Shown piece after piece: positions 23,300 through 36,031 of a stretch of DNA of 64,000 nt. The translations under genes and the position numbers were made by a program. How positions within the stretch are numbered: the first letter of the stretch is position 1; every line of letters starts with the position of its first letter. The notes below the pieces were generated by a model that saw only the letters and a program-made list of their open reading frames with translations, was not told the origin of the DNA and did not search any database. This stretch comes from Casuarina equisetifolia (lineage: Eukaryota > Streptophyta > Magnoliopsida > Fagales > Casuarinaceae): positions 23,211,258 through 23,275,257 of the forward strand of contig CM052354.1 of NCBI GenBank assembly GCA_028551475.1. Reading direction: 5' to 3'.

Positions 23300-24905
23300 G
23301 TATCATAATCAATTTTCTTTCTTGAAGTTCATATCATTGATGATGAATATTTATGCGTTGCAACATGGATTGTCCATATTGCAAAGACATGCATCATGGT
23401 GAGTTTTCCTTCCATTTTTATGAGAAGGGACCATTCATTTCCTCAAAAGCTACTCGACAGGAAATAAAAGGACTTAGGCTTTGTTTACGTTTTCCATGTG
23501 CAATCGGAATATACATCGTTTTCTACCTCTTTTTCTCACGGTTGACGCAAACAGGCATCTACGAGATCCTTACATATAAATAGCAACCATGGCGGGGATG
23601 TTACGGAGAGATGCATTAAAGTCCCCAAGGTTGAAAGCCGGCGGTTGAAACTTCCAAGCTGCGGAAAGTTGGTTCGTCGAAACCTTCGACTTACGTTAGC
23701 ACGGCATACAAGTCGTACCTTTCCTAAGTCAGATGGAGCGAGAGAGAGAGTCCAGGAGAAAGCCCTGGTGGGGACGCCACCACCGTATCCTTTTCGCCTC
23801 CAATCAGATTCAAAACATCAAGTTGACCGTACGGTTCAACGGCGAGGATCGTCCCGGAGCGCATCCACCTGCCGTACTCGTCGAAACGTTATCTTGGTGT
23901 TTTCCTCGGTTGAAAGGGGACCAGGGGAAAGCCAAGAATAGATAATAATGATTAAAAAATATCGCCAACAACACTGAGGAAGGCTCCAGGAAGTTGCTTA
24001 GGACGGCCAGAGGCGGTGTTCTGCAGAATATCGAATTCGTGCAAACACGAATGTGGAGAAAAAGGTGCGTTGTCTAATCTTGGAAAAGAAAACTCGGCGG
24101 AGAAAAACAGAGTGAGATTCAAAGTCTGGATCCGGGGGCTGCACGCCTTTGCTTTTGTTGCGTTTGTTACACTGGACGATACTGTTACTTGTATTTCTCT
24201 CTAGACGCCGCAGAAGAGTTTGAGTCGGAGAATCCAGGAGCGGCAGCCTTGGATGTATTGATGCTGATTTGTTCTTTGATTTTTCTTTCCTTATTGTGAG
24301 AATAGTTCTACTCTTGTGCGGAAGGAGATTTTTGATTGCTTCTGTGGTTGATTTCATTTGCAGCTGTGGAAATCTCGGGACCTGCGACTCTTATTGTTAA
24401 GGTTCGATCTTTGTTCTTCGTGAAATAACAGATCAGTTTCAGTTGACTCTGTGGAATGCTTCGGTCTGACGTAGTTTTTGGGGATTTTGGGGTCAAGGAC
24501 TTGTTTCTAGAAGAAATGATGGATGGGGAGTGTGGTTTTTGTTGTTTAGTGTCGGAAGTGTTATGTCGATTCGTCGTCCGAAAGAAAAACATATTTCAGG
24601 GGGGAATGCTTCATCAAGCATGCTGATGTGCAAAGAAATCTGGTCCTTCGTCCACTGTTATCTATGGGTTGATAGATCTTAGGATAAATCATGCTAATGT
24701 TGATGTTCTTCTTATTATGGTATCATCTACACCAGGAACCTTGTTGCTTTGATGTTGAGGACATTGCATCAAGTAGTCGATGCTGTCCTCTGAACATTCA
24801 GGAATTGATGTCTTCTTAGTAGAAACTGATAGATTTTAAGTTACAGACTATTGGCGTCTTATCTCGCCTTTACTAAGTTTCAACCTTCATTTGATTTTCC
24901 TTTTG
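23300..24905 (+). other. Upstream and leader region of the CAX gene
   Basis: A good TATA box, TATAAATA, lies at 23575-23582, and acceptor- and donor-like sites bracket a possible leader exon at about 24362-24399 (TTTGCAG before, GTTCGA after). Short frames such as 23733-23945 look partly protein-like but match nothing I know and lack a start context. I read the region as promoter plus spliced 5' UTR of the CAX gene. Confidence 0.4.
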
Positions 24906-27900
24906 ATGAGTGGAGCTTTATGCTGCACCCCTTTATGTTGTAACGATATTCTTTCTCATCAGTACACATATTTGGATTTAGTCTTAGAATTAAAAGCGCA
25001 AGTTGCTTCCCTATTTCATGAGTGATTAGCGAATTTTTTCATATGGGCGTATGAAAACCTCGGAGTAATGTTCAAGAATATGGGGCTCCTTCAAATTTTT
25101 TTTTTTTTCTCATTTTATAACTGCTTGTGGGATTAACAGATGGGACCACTAGACGGAAAACCAGTACAAGAGTCAAGGGAGAAAGTCATTTTAGCCTGGA
25201 GGTAGATTCACAGAAGTCTCATCTTACTCATACCGCTGACATTGGATCATTTACTGGTGGTCTGCGAGCTAGTAGTGACAAGATGTTCATGCTGAGGCAT
25301 GTTGTGTTTGAGAACTTACGGAAGGTTGTTTTCTCGAGTAAACTCAACTTGCTGATGCCCTTTGGACCACTGGCGATTTGTGTTGAGATATTTACTGGTC
25401 ATCGTGTAAGTGGTAGTTCTCCCTGTCTCCTTGTCCGGTTTCATTTGCATTATTGTTTGAGTATGTTTTTATTCATTCTGCTCTGTTGGGTTACAGGGCT
25501 GGGTTTTCATTTTGAGTTTATTGGGTATAACGCCTCTGGCTGAGCGTTTGGGCTTTGCTACAGAGTAAGAATTTTTGTTTTTGTCAATTTTGTATTTATT
25601 TGAAAGAATATGAGTTGTTGAGTACCTAATGTCATGATTTTTATTCTGGTTTAGGCAGCTAGCTTTTTACACTGGACCTACAGGTAATTCTTTCATTTGA
25701 ATACATTTTCCTTGTTCTGTATTCAAATCAACATTTTTTTTTTTTAAACTTATTTTGGTTCTTTTTTTCTGAATAACCTCAGTACTTACAACATCCTGTA
25801 GACTTAGTTGGTAGGCCTCATTCAATTTTTGTTGTTGTCTCCACAGTCTTGCTCACAACCACTATAGATATTTGTTGATTAGACTTCCCTTTATCTTCTT
25901 ATTGATCTCATTGAGGAAATAAGACTTGAAAGACAGAAAAAAAAATTTAACTGGAAAGTCAAATTTGTATTTAATAGTTACTCTTGATAAAGATCTTTGG
26001 AGATGGACCTTTTCTCTTCTTTGTCAGTCATAATCTTATTAGTTGTCTATTTTAAGTGATATGAATATTTAATGTATCCGTAGTAATGAATTCCTCCTTT
26101 CTTTTTGGGTTCATTTACTGGCATAATATGTTTTGTGCTCATTCTGTAATTTCAACCTGATGTTGATGGATTTTTTTTTGATGAAGTTAGTTGGAATTTG
26201 CAGTTGGAGGCCTTTTGAATGCTACATTTGGTAATGCAACGGAACTAATTATTTCGATCTATGCACTAAAAAGTGGACTCATACGAGTAGTTCAGCTGTC
26301 ATTATTGGGATCAATTCTGTCAAACATGTTGCTAGTGCTTGGATGTGCGTTCTTTTGTGGTGGACTCGTTTTTCATAAGAAGGACCAGCTCTTTAATAAG
26401 GTGGATGTATTAGCAGCTTTTCTTGGGATTTCATTTTTACATTTTTTTTTCCTTAAGTTTTTGGTGTGTCTTTCAGTACAAATCTGATTTTAGTTGCATT
26501 GCAGGCAACTGCCGTTGTAAGCTCTGGATTGCTCTTGATGGCAGTCATGGGCCTCCTTTTTCCAGCAGTTCTGCATTACACGCATACTGAGGCTCATGTT
26601 GGGAAGTCAGAATTGGCTCTTTCAAGATTTAGTAGTTGCATCATGCTTGTTGCATATGCTGCATACTTGTTTTTCCAGCTAAAGGGTCACAGTAACGTAT
26701 ATCTTCCTCTTAATGAGGTTGGTTTTGTCCCTTTTGTACCGTTTCTCCATTTCTCTCTATCAAAGATTGATCTACGTATTTAGTTTTCTTTACCCTAGTT
26801 AAGTGTCTCCTTAGTTTGTCTTCTAGTCTGTGCATTTTCTTTAATTTAATTATTTGATATTCTAAATATTAATTGCTCCTCACTATCACTACTTTAAACC
26901 ACTAAATCCTGTTTGGTAAACATTTTTCACGTTGTGAGCACTGAAAACACTGGCAAGTTTGTACAAATTAAGCTTCTTGATGTAGATCCTGTTGAAAGTA
27001 CTTTTCAGTTTTCAATTTTGTGAACCTTTTTCCCCAAAAATAAAACACAGAATTTTTGGAAAAGTTGTCATCTTCATGTAATGTGTTTTTGGAGCATATG
27101 TTCCAGTTTCTAAAAACAAGCAAAAGTGCCCAACCTCCATTTGTTATTGTATATGAAAAGAAGTTGAACTCATCGCACATCCTTGCCATCTTTAATTGTC
27201 TGGCGGAGGATGTAGGTAGGTTTTCTCTTCTTCACCTTCGGTTACCATTCTTTGTGAATGTTGGTCTCCTTAGCCTAAACTGATATTTTGTTGACTGCCC
27301 AGTACAAAACCTGTCTTATTTATATCTTGACACTTAGACAATTAAAGGATACCAATAACATTGACTTTGTTTCTCCTAGCCCTAAGAACCCTAAGAGTTA
27401 CTAATTTGAACACCCTCTTTAAACTCAATTAAATTTTGTCTTAGCTTGTAACATAAATAAAATCTCAACTATTGCAATGAATTTGAAAAATTTATCTGAA
27501 ACCAATAAATTATAGCTCAATCGTACTTATTCCAAAAATGGGCTGAAGGATGAGTTGATATCATGGATTTGTGACTGATACATGCTTTTCAGTGCCACAT
27601 TTGTTTGGGTTCATGATTAACTAAGAATTTATGAGTGGGCCTTGCTTTATTTGTATATCCTTTATATGAATTCTTTTTTTGTTTTGACTGTCAACTTTGA
27701 TTGTTCAATTCATTGATTTGTGGTGTGATACATATTATCAACTCAGGAGGGGAATCAGAGTGATGATGCTTCAGATGATGATGAAGCTCCAGAGATCTCG
27801 AAATGGGAATCAATAGTTTGGCTTTTCATTATGACTGCTTGGATATCCATCCTATCTGAATATTTAGTCAATGCGATAGAGGTAATATTTTCTCATTCAT

Positions 27901-30193
27901 GCTTTCTCATCCTTGAGATACTATCTAAATTTTCAGGTTTTGAAGAATATGTTTGATATTGTGCGCATCTAGGATCCATTACAATTGAGTTTTTCAAGCA
28001 TATATGTTATGCACTGCACTTTAATGCTTGCTTGGCTAATTTTATGGTTATATCAAATCCTGGCTTTGTGCATATGGTCTCTTATCTTATATCATTTTGG
28101 ACCATTGATTGGTCGCAAGTTAGACACAAGGAGCAGGTGGTTATTAATTTTGAAAGCTGGTTATAGGCATTACAAATAGTCTAAATTTGACAAATGCAGC
28201 CATGAGAAAAAAGTTAGCTGAGAGCTTGTTTCATTGGTTTGATCACCATCATCTCTCTCTCTCTCTCTCTCAGCCACTGGATCCTTCTTCTCCCCACTTT
28301 TCATTATCTTTGCTACCTCATTGCTTTGCTGTTGGTGATTGCAAGCATTTGCTTTCTAGATTAGAAGTGATGGATTTCTAGAGTTTCTCTTGTATAGATT
28401 TCTTATTTAATATTGTAATTGAATGAAAGTTTAGTAGTCTTATTCTGTTACCTTCGTTTGCTCCTCTGCTGTCTTTGATTTATAAACATTTTCTTTGCAT
28501 AAATTGTTTAACAGGGAGCATCTGCTGCATGGAATCTTCCAATTGCATTTATTAGTGTTATTTTGCTCCCCATCGTGGGGAATGCTGCAGAGCATGCGAG
28601 TGCTATTATGTTTGCCATGAAAGACAAGATTGTAAGCTTTTGGACCTTTCTCTTTTAACAATTCTTGTTACAATATGTAGGAGTAATGTGAGTTTTTCTG
28701 CAGGACCTTTCTTTAGGAGTGGCGATAGGATCATCAACACAGATATCCATGTTTGGGGTAGGTACATCCATTTTAAACTTTATGCTTCACGGAGTAAGGT
28801 TTTGGTGGTTTTAGTCATACTCCCTAATCACGTGGCCCTCTTTTATTTTGTTTTAGCTAATCAAAATATCCTCTTATGTTATGGATGGGTCGTTGTATGT
28901 CTAGTGTCTCCGACTGTACTCTTATTTAGGACTACCAACTTTGTAGGACAGGAAGTGATGATTCTGCTTCTTTAGTATTTTTGAAAAATGTTTCTTCCAA
29001 TTGGAGGTTATATTAGTAATTGGCATTCGATCCTCACTTTCTTCTAGACAAAAATATTTATGTCTGTAAAGATGAGATGCCCAAGATGTTGGTGGGCTGT
29101 GATTTGAAGTCTTGTTCTATTTGCTTAGGGCATGATCGGGTTCCCATATTGTTCAAGCACCCATCTTTTTATCCTGTGCTTTGTATGACTTAATCTTTAG
29201 TGAAATACTTTTGCGCGGATGATTGTGCTTGTTGGTACTATTTTGTTAAAGAATTTGTTATGGTGTGAAAATATTCTAAATTCATCTTTTTATTTCTGCA
29301 GATTCCCTTTTGTGTAGTTGTTGGATGGATTATGGGCCAACCAATGGACTTAAACTTTCACCTTTTCGAGACAGCAACACTTTTTATAACCGTCTTGGTT
29401 GTGGCCTTCTTGTTGCAGGTTTGAATTTCACTGACTAGAGATCTGTCTGATTTGCCAGAGGTTCCAGTTTAAGAGAAAAAATAATTCAAATAATGGGGAA
29501 ATACCCTTCATCGATCTGTGATTTGGTTTCAATTCAAGTTGCCGACTGTTGGTTAAAAAGTATCACTTTGTCCGCATGAGATATAATTGTTTGTGTTTTG
29601 GTACATGCATTCGATCTATTCAGATTATGATAAGTTAATTAGGGTGTTCTATGGACTTTCCTTTGAGGCATATGAATATGACCTTTAAAGGAGCAAAATG
29701 CAAAGCTTTAATTAGTGCGCAACTCAAATTTGATCCAAACCATAACTGAATATTGTAGATATGACAGGTCGTAATAAAAGGCTGGTGGTGCAAACAGTGA
29801 ACCTCTTCTGCGGACTCAACTGCCTTGTTTGTTTGAGCGTGCTGTGAACGAGTTTGCCGATAATTTTTCTCATTTTTTTGTGAATTTTGCTAATTGTTGT
29901 CTACCTCTGTCATTAGATGCCTCGTTTGTGCATATAAGTGTATATAAATATGCATATATATTATATTCTTATATACTTCCCATGTTTTTTATTTTTGCAG
30001 GAAGGAACTTCTAATTACTTTAAAGGTCTAATGCTTATTCTTTGCTATCTGATAGTCGCAGCAAGTTTCTTTGTACATATAGATCCTCCTGCAGGTCAGT
30101 TCTAAGTGAGATTTGCTATATAAAGTTTCTCTTGATTTGGGGATGGTAATGTTTCTATTAACTTGTGATTTTGCAGATGACATAGAAACATAG
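24906..30193 (+). CDS. CAX2: CAX2-type vacuolar cation/proton exchanger
   Basis: This tonoplast antiporter uses the proton gradient to load Ca2+ and metal ions such as Mn2+ into the vacuole. Exons: 24906-24939 (inferred start exon), 25140-25405, 25497-25564, 25655-25683, 26204-26400, 26505-26717, 27747-27881, 28515-28631, 28704-28757, 29302-29418, 30001-30094, 30177-30193. They join in frame to 446 codons, close to CAX2. The hydrophilic N-terminus (autoinhibitory region in CAX proteins) precedes [11 protein letters not shown]. The two inverted alpha-repeats carry [11 protein letters not shown] and [15 protein letters not shown]. Between the halves lies the acidic loop [17 protein letters not shown]. 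The C-terminus is [22 protein letters not shown]. The [24 protein letters not shown] and [10 protein letters not shown] segments favour the CAX2/CAX5 branch over CAX1/CAX3. The first 34-base exon (MSGALCC) is chosen because its phase fits. The true start could differ. Confidence 0.93.
28251..28271. repeat. (CT)n microsatellite in a CAX intron
   Basis: About ten CT units inside the intron between the exons ending 27881 and starting 28515. Confidence 0.9.
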
Positions 30194-31430
30194 TCAATTA
30201 AGCCATTGGTAGATCTCCAAAAGCTCCATTCTACTGCGTATATTTCAATTCGCAACTTTTCTACCTGCTTGTGCTTCAGTAAATTCAAACAGCAATGCGT
30301 TCTCTCTCTTCAGCTACTGCTTCGATGGGAAATGTTGGGCTAGATTACAAGAAGACTGCTGTAGAGAAATGGAGAATTTTGTTTTAAAGAGTTAGATATA
30401 AAAGGCATGAGTACCACAAGATTGATGGATTACGATTCAGATTCCATTTGAAGGATTGAGTTTATCACTATGAATGGGAATCTCGGAATAGATGGAACCA
30501 TCAGGACTGTTGGTAAAGGAATTGATTTTAGGTTACCGTAAAACCTTGCTTCTCTTTTGTACCGGTATTGTTATTTTTCTTTTACATGTGCAATATATAT
30601 ATACTCTTTTTCTGCTCATCAATCTTGTTTTGTTTTATGAATATGTGAGTTTTATCCATAATGCTTGAAGTAGAGAAGTTTAGGGATTTTTCCTAACATT
30701 ACAAAATTCATTTATGCACGTCAGAATACCAAGATTGGAAGGTTTCAACTTTCACTCAACAAAATATTTACTTGAAAGGATTTAATGGTGGTGGAAAAAA
30801 ATTATTTTTTTATTGTACAGCTTTCCTTTATTCTTCTTAACAAGATTAGAATATTGATTGCCTTATTTAGAAATTATTTATAGCTATGTTTAATCTATAC
30901 ACAATAAACATAAGCAAAGAAAGATAGCAGCGAAAGTGTTCTAAGAACACTAAAAGAAGAGATAAGACATCTTATCAATATGAGACTCAGAGAAATTATG
31001 GTATAAGTTGACTAAAAGGAGAATAATAAAGAACTTTTGTTTTGGGGAGTCTTTTTTAATAAACAAGCAAGTTAATGAAGTTATGTTTGTTGATGCTATC
31101 AACCTAAATCAAATAATGCCAACTAACCTCTTTAGTAACTTAATATATTTCTCTTTACAACAATGGTTAAATTTGAACTTTCATGCAATATTACCTTTGC
31201 TAAGATGCTGGATTAGAGTTATTTTCATATTTTGTTATGCGGTTCTATGAGGAAGAATTTGGATACTTAATGATATTTTAAGGTGTGACTTGGTAAAACT
31301 TTATTTCATACTTTGAGATTGAGTTGTCTTAGTCTCCTTTCTCACTTAGGTAGGTAGATTGTTGAAAATCAAGACCCAAAAGATGAAAAGATAAGTATGC
31401 ATAACACTACCTAGTTAATTCAAATAAGTC
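30194..31430. other. CAX 3' region and AT-rich intergenic DNA
   Basis: The 3' UTR probably reaches about 30650. Beyond it there is AT-rich DNA with no credible gene. Confidence 0.55.
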
Positions 31431-31445
31431 ATTAATGAGAGATGT

Positions 31446-32225
31446 TAAATTTTATAAAGCATAACCCATATCCAACTTAAAACCTTGGCGTATTAAGTTG
31501 TGGGATCTATTTCTTTACAAGCATGATGCTTAATATCTTCTTTAATAATATAAAATTCATTGGCCACATTTTAATCAACCCTTTTACCATTTTGGTGAAA
31601 CTATTAGACCTTTGTAATATTAAATTTTATAGAGTTGATTATATCCAATTTAAGACTAATACATTAAATGGTAGAACTCATTTATTAAGAAGTAATATGT
31701 TTAATAATTTTCTTCAAAATGCATGACTCATTGACTATGATGATTAAACTATTGGACTATCATAAAGTTGTGCAATTTAACACGCTCCTTTACTAAATAG
31801 TCTAGTTTTTTGATCATCATGATGCAATATTATGTGGGCAATGTGTGGGCTCAAACCAATAGGAGCTCATATGCTCAAATCATTGAGAGTCCATAAGAGT
31901 GTTAAAGAGAATTATAGTTTTGATATTATGTTAAATTTTATAGAGTATGATTCATATCCAACTTAAAATCATAAAGTATTTAATGATGAAAACCGTCTCT
32001 TTATAAGTAAGATGTTTAATATCTTCTTTGACAATGTAAGATTCATTGATCATATTTTTACAACCTCTTTACCATTATGGTTCAACCATTGAACCATCAT
32101 AATGTTAAATTTTTATCTTCATAAAAAGAATGTTTAATATTTTTTTTTAACAATATGAGACTCATTGGCTATATCTTAATAAGCCCTCTCACCGTGTTGG
32201 TCAAACTATTAAACCATTATAATGT
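31446..32225 (+). repeat. Degenerate repeat array, four units of about 120-175 bases
   Basis: Four units start near 31446, 31619, 31931 and 32105. Each begins TTAAATTTTAT. Each contains some version of CATATCCAACTTAA, 'TTTAATATCTTCTTT', 'GACTCATTG' and 'CCATTATAATG/CCATCATAATG'. The copies are strongly diverged, and the gap between units 2 and 3 holds unrelated sequence. Origin unknown; possibly nested remnants of one mobile element family. Confidence 0.6.
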
Positions 32226-32229
32226 CGCA

Positions 32230-33260
32230 CAATTCAAGAAGAGAAGCCCTTAAAAGCATTGAAGAAAGCAAAATGGCCTTCAAGAAGCTAAGTTGTCTAT
32301 ACACTACAATCCAGTTAGGCCGCACAATTATGGCCAACCACCAACCAGGCAGCGTAAAGACCGAAGGAACAGAGTCTGCATGTTCACCGATAATCAACAA
32401 CTCAGCACATAGTCTTCATGTTGTATAGCTAAACACAAATGTTACGTCAGTATTATAAATAGATCACACCCATATACGCTAAATTATTATCTTCAGTACA
32501 GTTGTGTCGCACGGCCCATAAGTTGTCTGTCTTCGCACTTCATTTCAGACCACCTACTAAGTAACTTTGTTGAATTCTATGATAACCAACATATCAACAA
32601 CCTTATTGATGTCTTGTGCTTCAAACATGTTTGATGGTTTTAATCGAATAACCTTTGTGGGTATTGTAGCTTGGATGAGTACGAAAAGTTTTCACCCATT
32701 TGGAAAGGTGATATGTGGAACTTTTTGTTTGATTCTTCAAAATAATTAGCTGAAAAAAATATAATAGAAAATTCTTGCAAAATGGTGGCAATGGGGTGCA
32801 TGAAAGGGTAGGCCACAATTCTTCCACAACCAGCCCGAGGTCTACATCAGAAAGCAATATTGCATAATCAACCAACAATGGCGTTGCATCGGTTGCCTGT
32901 CGTGGTTTGCATGTCCCTATTGATTAGGAGTTGAACAGAACCTTCTCAAGATTCATGTCTATCTATTTTGATGAAGTCTGATCTTTTGTTCTTGAATTGG
33001 CAGAAGGTACAAATCTGAAGGACTTTCTTTACGTGGAGAAGTTGAAGAAATAAAACATGGTTAATAGGAAATGGAAGGCTTTCAATCACACGAGGACATG
33101 ACATAGTGGGAGCTCGTTGATAGGTCCACAAGTTATCATATTTTATGTCCCTTAAGGTAGAACTTGGTGCACCAAGGCTGCACTTGATTATTTGCCAGGG
33201 AGCAACGGAAGTGAGCGGTGAATAAGATCAGCACTCGCCCACATTGCCGTCTAATTCTTC
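32230..33260. other. Intergenic DNA, no supported gene
   Basis: Composition is a little less AT-biased than the array before it. Short frames on both strands (for example 32222-32428 plus) have no recognisable domain. Confidence 0.45.
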
Positions 33261-33265
33261 ATTTT

Positions 33266-33748
33266 TCATACCTTCTTCGGCAGAGTATCCTTTGAGTTCA
33301 AGGAGTATATTCCGTCTCCACCTTCTTTGCTAAAGATACTTCCTTGATCAATAAGCATATAAGCAAGTAAACAACAGCTTTCATTGGCCTTTAGCATGTC
33401 TTTTTTCTTTATTGTATAAAGTTTTGAGAGCCCGGACTCTAGTAGGTAGGAAACGATAGAAGCCATGACCATTGCATCGGTACTGCCTTTTCTTTTGCCT
33501 GATGATCTTTGGATAGTATCTCTCACAACTGCTGGGTGACAACAAAAAACACTTGATGAAACAATATGTGCCTTCTCTGCTGCCACTGGAAGCTGGACCA
33601 TTTCGTTGAAATTTGAGCCGTCTCTGCTCAAGTTTTCTGAGAGCTGCTGGGTTTTCTGTCGGAAAATATCTTTCTCCAGCGGTTGGAACAGAGCCAATAA
33701 TTCAAGTGGTGCAGAATGTGTTCTCGCGACTGGGCAAGCGATGTCCAA
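33266..33748 (-). CDS. Uncharacterised 160-codon open frame
   Basis: This is an uninterrupted minus-strand frame whose composition looks protein-like (mixed charged and hydrophobic residues, Cys pair SVFCCHPAVV, basic stretch SSGKRKGST, KKKDMLKANESCC). I recognise no family, and no signal peptide or membrane span is evident. It is isolated in intergenic DNA with no clear TATA box or splice partners. It could be a real exon of an unrecognised gene, a pseudogene fragment, or chance. Confidence 0.25.
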   Translation of the reverse strand: MDIACPVARTHSAPLELLALFQPLEKDIFRQKTQQLSENLSRDGSNFNEMVQLPVAAEKAHIVSSSVFCCHPAVVRDTIQRSSGKRKGSTDAMVMASIVSYLLESGLSKLYTIKKKDMLKANESCCLLAYMLIDQGSIFSKEGGDGIYSLNSKDTLPKKV

Positions 33749-33958
33749 GTAAAGGACACAAGAGTAGTCCCTCTCTTAAGCAATGCCAGTCATCTGAGAA
33801 ATAAGGGTCTACTACTCAATTGTCTAAACCGACGGATTAACTCCATGATTGGAAAAGAGATTAAAATTCATTACTCACTAATGATCATGCAAATTTTTGT
33901 AGTTCTTGGTTGAAGTTTTTTCTGTGGTGTAAATTTTGAAGTTGTGGGAATGGACATA

Positions 33959-34008
33959 TGTCAGCTAATGTCAGCTAATGTCAGCTAATGTCAGCTAATG
34001 TCATCTAA
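33959..34008 (+). repeat. Minisatellite, 10-base unit TGTCAGCTAA, five copies
   Basis: Four perfect units are followed by one with a single change (TGTCATCTAA). Confidence 0.95.
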
Positions 34009-34009
34009 A

Positions 34010-35940
34010 GTACGTCGGCTTAATTTTGTGAATCCCTCGTTGTCAAACGAGCTCGTACTGAAGTATATGTGGATGTAATCTTTTTTGCCCATATCTAGAT
34101 GTAATTCTGCTTAAATTTCTCCTAAGACATTTGAATTTGAATTTGGTCCATTGTACTGTATACATTTGAACTTTCACCTTTGATTCTTGACACTTATTGT
34201 GCTTGCTAGTAAATTTGATTGATCGCTTTCTTGCCCATTGTGTTCATTGTTTTTCATCTAATACTTTGATGTCAAGGCTTGGTTAGATGGCATGAAAGAC
34301 ATGAATAATGCATATCCATTAGTTTGCTTTTCAATTAAGGGGAAACATCCAATATAGTTGATTGCCTATGGGTCACATCCTGTTGGAAGGATCAAATCCA
34401 TCATCATGAATGTGGGACACATGGAAGCCATCGGGATTGTTGGTAGAGTCCGGACCCTAGGATAATATGGAATTTTGATGCTCTTTTGTTTCTACAACGT
34501 TAAAAGTTTAGATTTTTCCAATAATTGATTATGCATGTCATATTTGACAACACACTATTTTAGAAAATTCTTGCTCGTTTTGATTTTTTTCTTTCGCTCT
34601 CATGCTACATTGCACTAAGAATCCACTTGATGTACTTCCACTAATTGCAAGTTTATGAATACCACAATTTCCCATCTCAAAGGCATTGCCATGAATATTT
34701 ATGGGTTCCTTTTTTAACGTTGTCAATTCTGTGAGGTCTATTTTTTTTTTCTTTAATTCAAACATTAAATTTGACAAAACCTTAAACTGCAATGATATTA
34801 ATAGTGTGATATGTATTTATACTATTTGTAACACATTCTTTTACCTTGGATAGAGAGAAATATGTCTCATGGGGGCCCAGTCTATAAGTGATAAAGAACT
34901 ACTTTTAAAATCTAAACTTAATATCATGTTAAAAGGTATACTTTTTTCTTATAATCCATTGTTGGGTTATGAAGAAGGAATATATTCACATAAAAGAACA
35001 CTTTAGGCCAGAATATTAACAGTACAATATATTCATTTACACCATATCAATAGAAAGAAAGGACTTTGTCACATTCCTAAAATCAACTTGCTATTCCGAT
35101 CATTTCATGAAAAATTCTTAAAGTTTTTAATGGGCCTTTTATATCTCCCTTAAAACCAGTCATAAGCTAGTTTTATATCTCTCTTTTTTGTTTTTTGTTT
35201 TTAAGCATGCCTAACTCTGTTGTGCTTATATTAGTAACCCACATTTCTCATATTTTTATCCGATATGGGAAACGTCTGGGACACTACTAACACGATTAAG
35301 GGATCGGAATTATTAGTCAAACTTTAGTTTGTTTGTTGCCTTCATTCCAAGGAAGGATCTTTCAATTATGCAATGCAAGGTGAGACTTTTAATAACCGGA
35401 AGTGGGGAAGATTTATTAATGTTGAACCTGGTGTATGAATGAGGATGGATTTGACATGCTGATGGTAGGACAGACCTTTCGTGAGGTCCTAAATTATTTC
35501 CTCTTTGGCGGCCCCAGCAGAAGGGTGGTGTCGCCACTACCATGCCCTCTGCTTTTTCCTCGGTCATGAATTTTGAAGGGACTTTTAGCTTGACAAGAGT
35601 TCTAGGTTGAACGGCCAAAGCGACATTAACCGGTGTAAGGAGAGGACCGTTTGAAGATTCATATTGATGCCGAACATGGGATCAAACTTCCTATAAAAAC
35701 AGCTACATACGGCCCATAGTTAGCTTTCGGTTGGCTTGCCACCGAACGGTCAACTGAATGCGTGATATAAGAAAGGCGTAGACTTTTGAATGAGGAATTG
35801 AGAGATCTTCATGACGTGAGACTTTGAAGCAGTCCAATCGCTGGAAGACGTGTTACTTTCAATCCTTTCCGTGAAGGATCTTAAGCTTTTTAAGTGATTG
35901 ATTATACGAATGTTTGGTATTCCCAAAGCTGCCCAACTGT
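34010..35940. other. Intergenic DNA upstream of the AAP7 cluster
   Basis: AT-rich, no gene called. An isolated TATAAAAA at 35692-35699 has no assigned transcript. The minus frame at 35313-35618 looks partly protein-like but is unrecognised. Confidence 0.45.
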
Positions 35941-35947
35941 TTGATAG

Positions 35948-35958
35948 TATAAATTATA
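35948..35958 (+). promoter_or_regulatory. TATA box of the truncated AAP7-like gene
   Basis: TATAAATTATA lies 84 bases before the ATG at 36032, so the truncated copy still has a normal core promoter. Confidence 0.55.
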
Positions 35959-36031
35959 GGGCTATACTCTCTGGGATTCCCAATTGACGGAGTAACTTAC
36001 AGCAGAAACTGAAGACCGCTGAGGAACAGAA

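Noticed and set aside
23589..23945. Good Kozak-like ATG (ACCATGGCGG) at 23589 and the protein-like frame 23733-23945, as a possible small gene
   Set aside because: The first ATG gives only about 19 codons and lies too close to the TATA box at 23575. The second frame has no recognised domain and is probably leader or promoter DNA of CAX.
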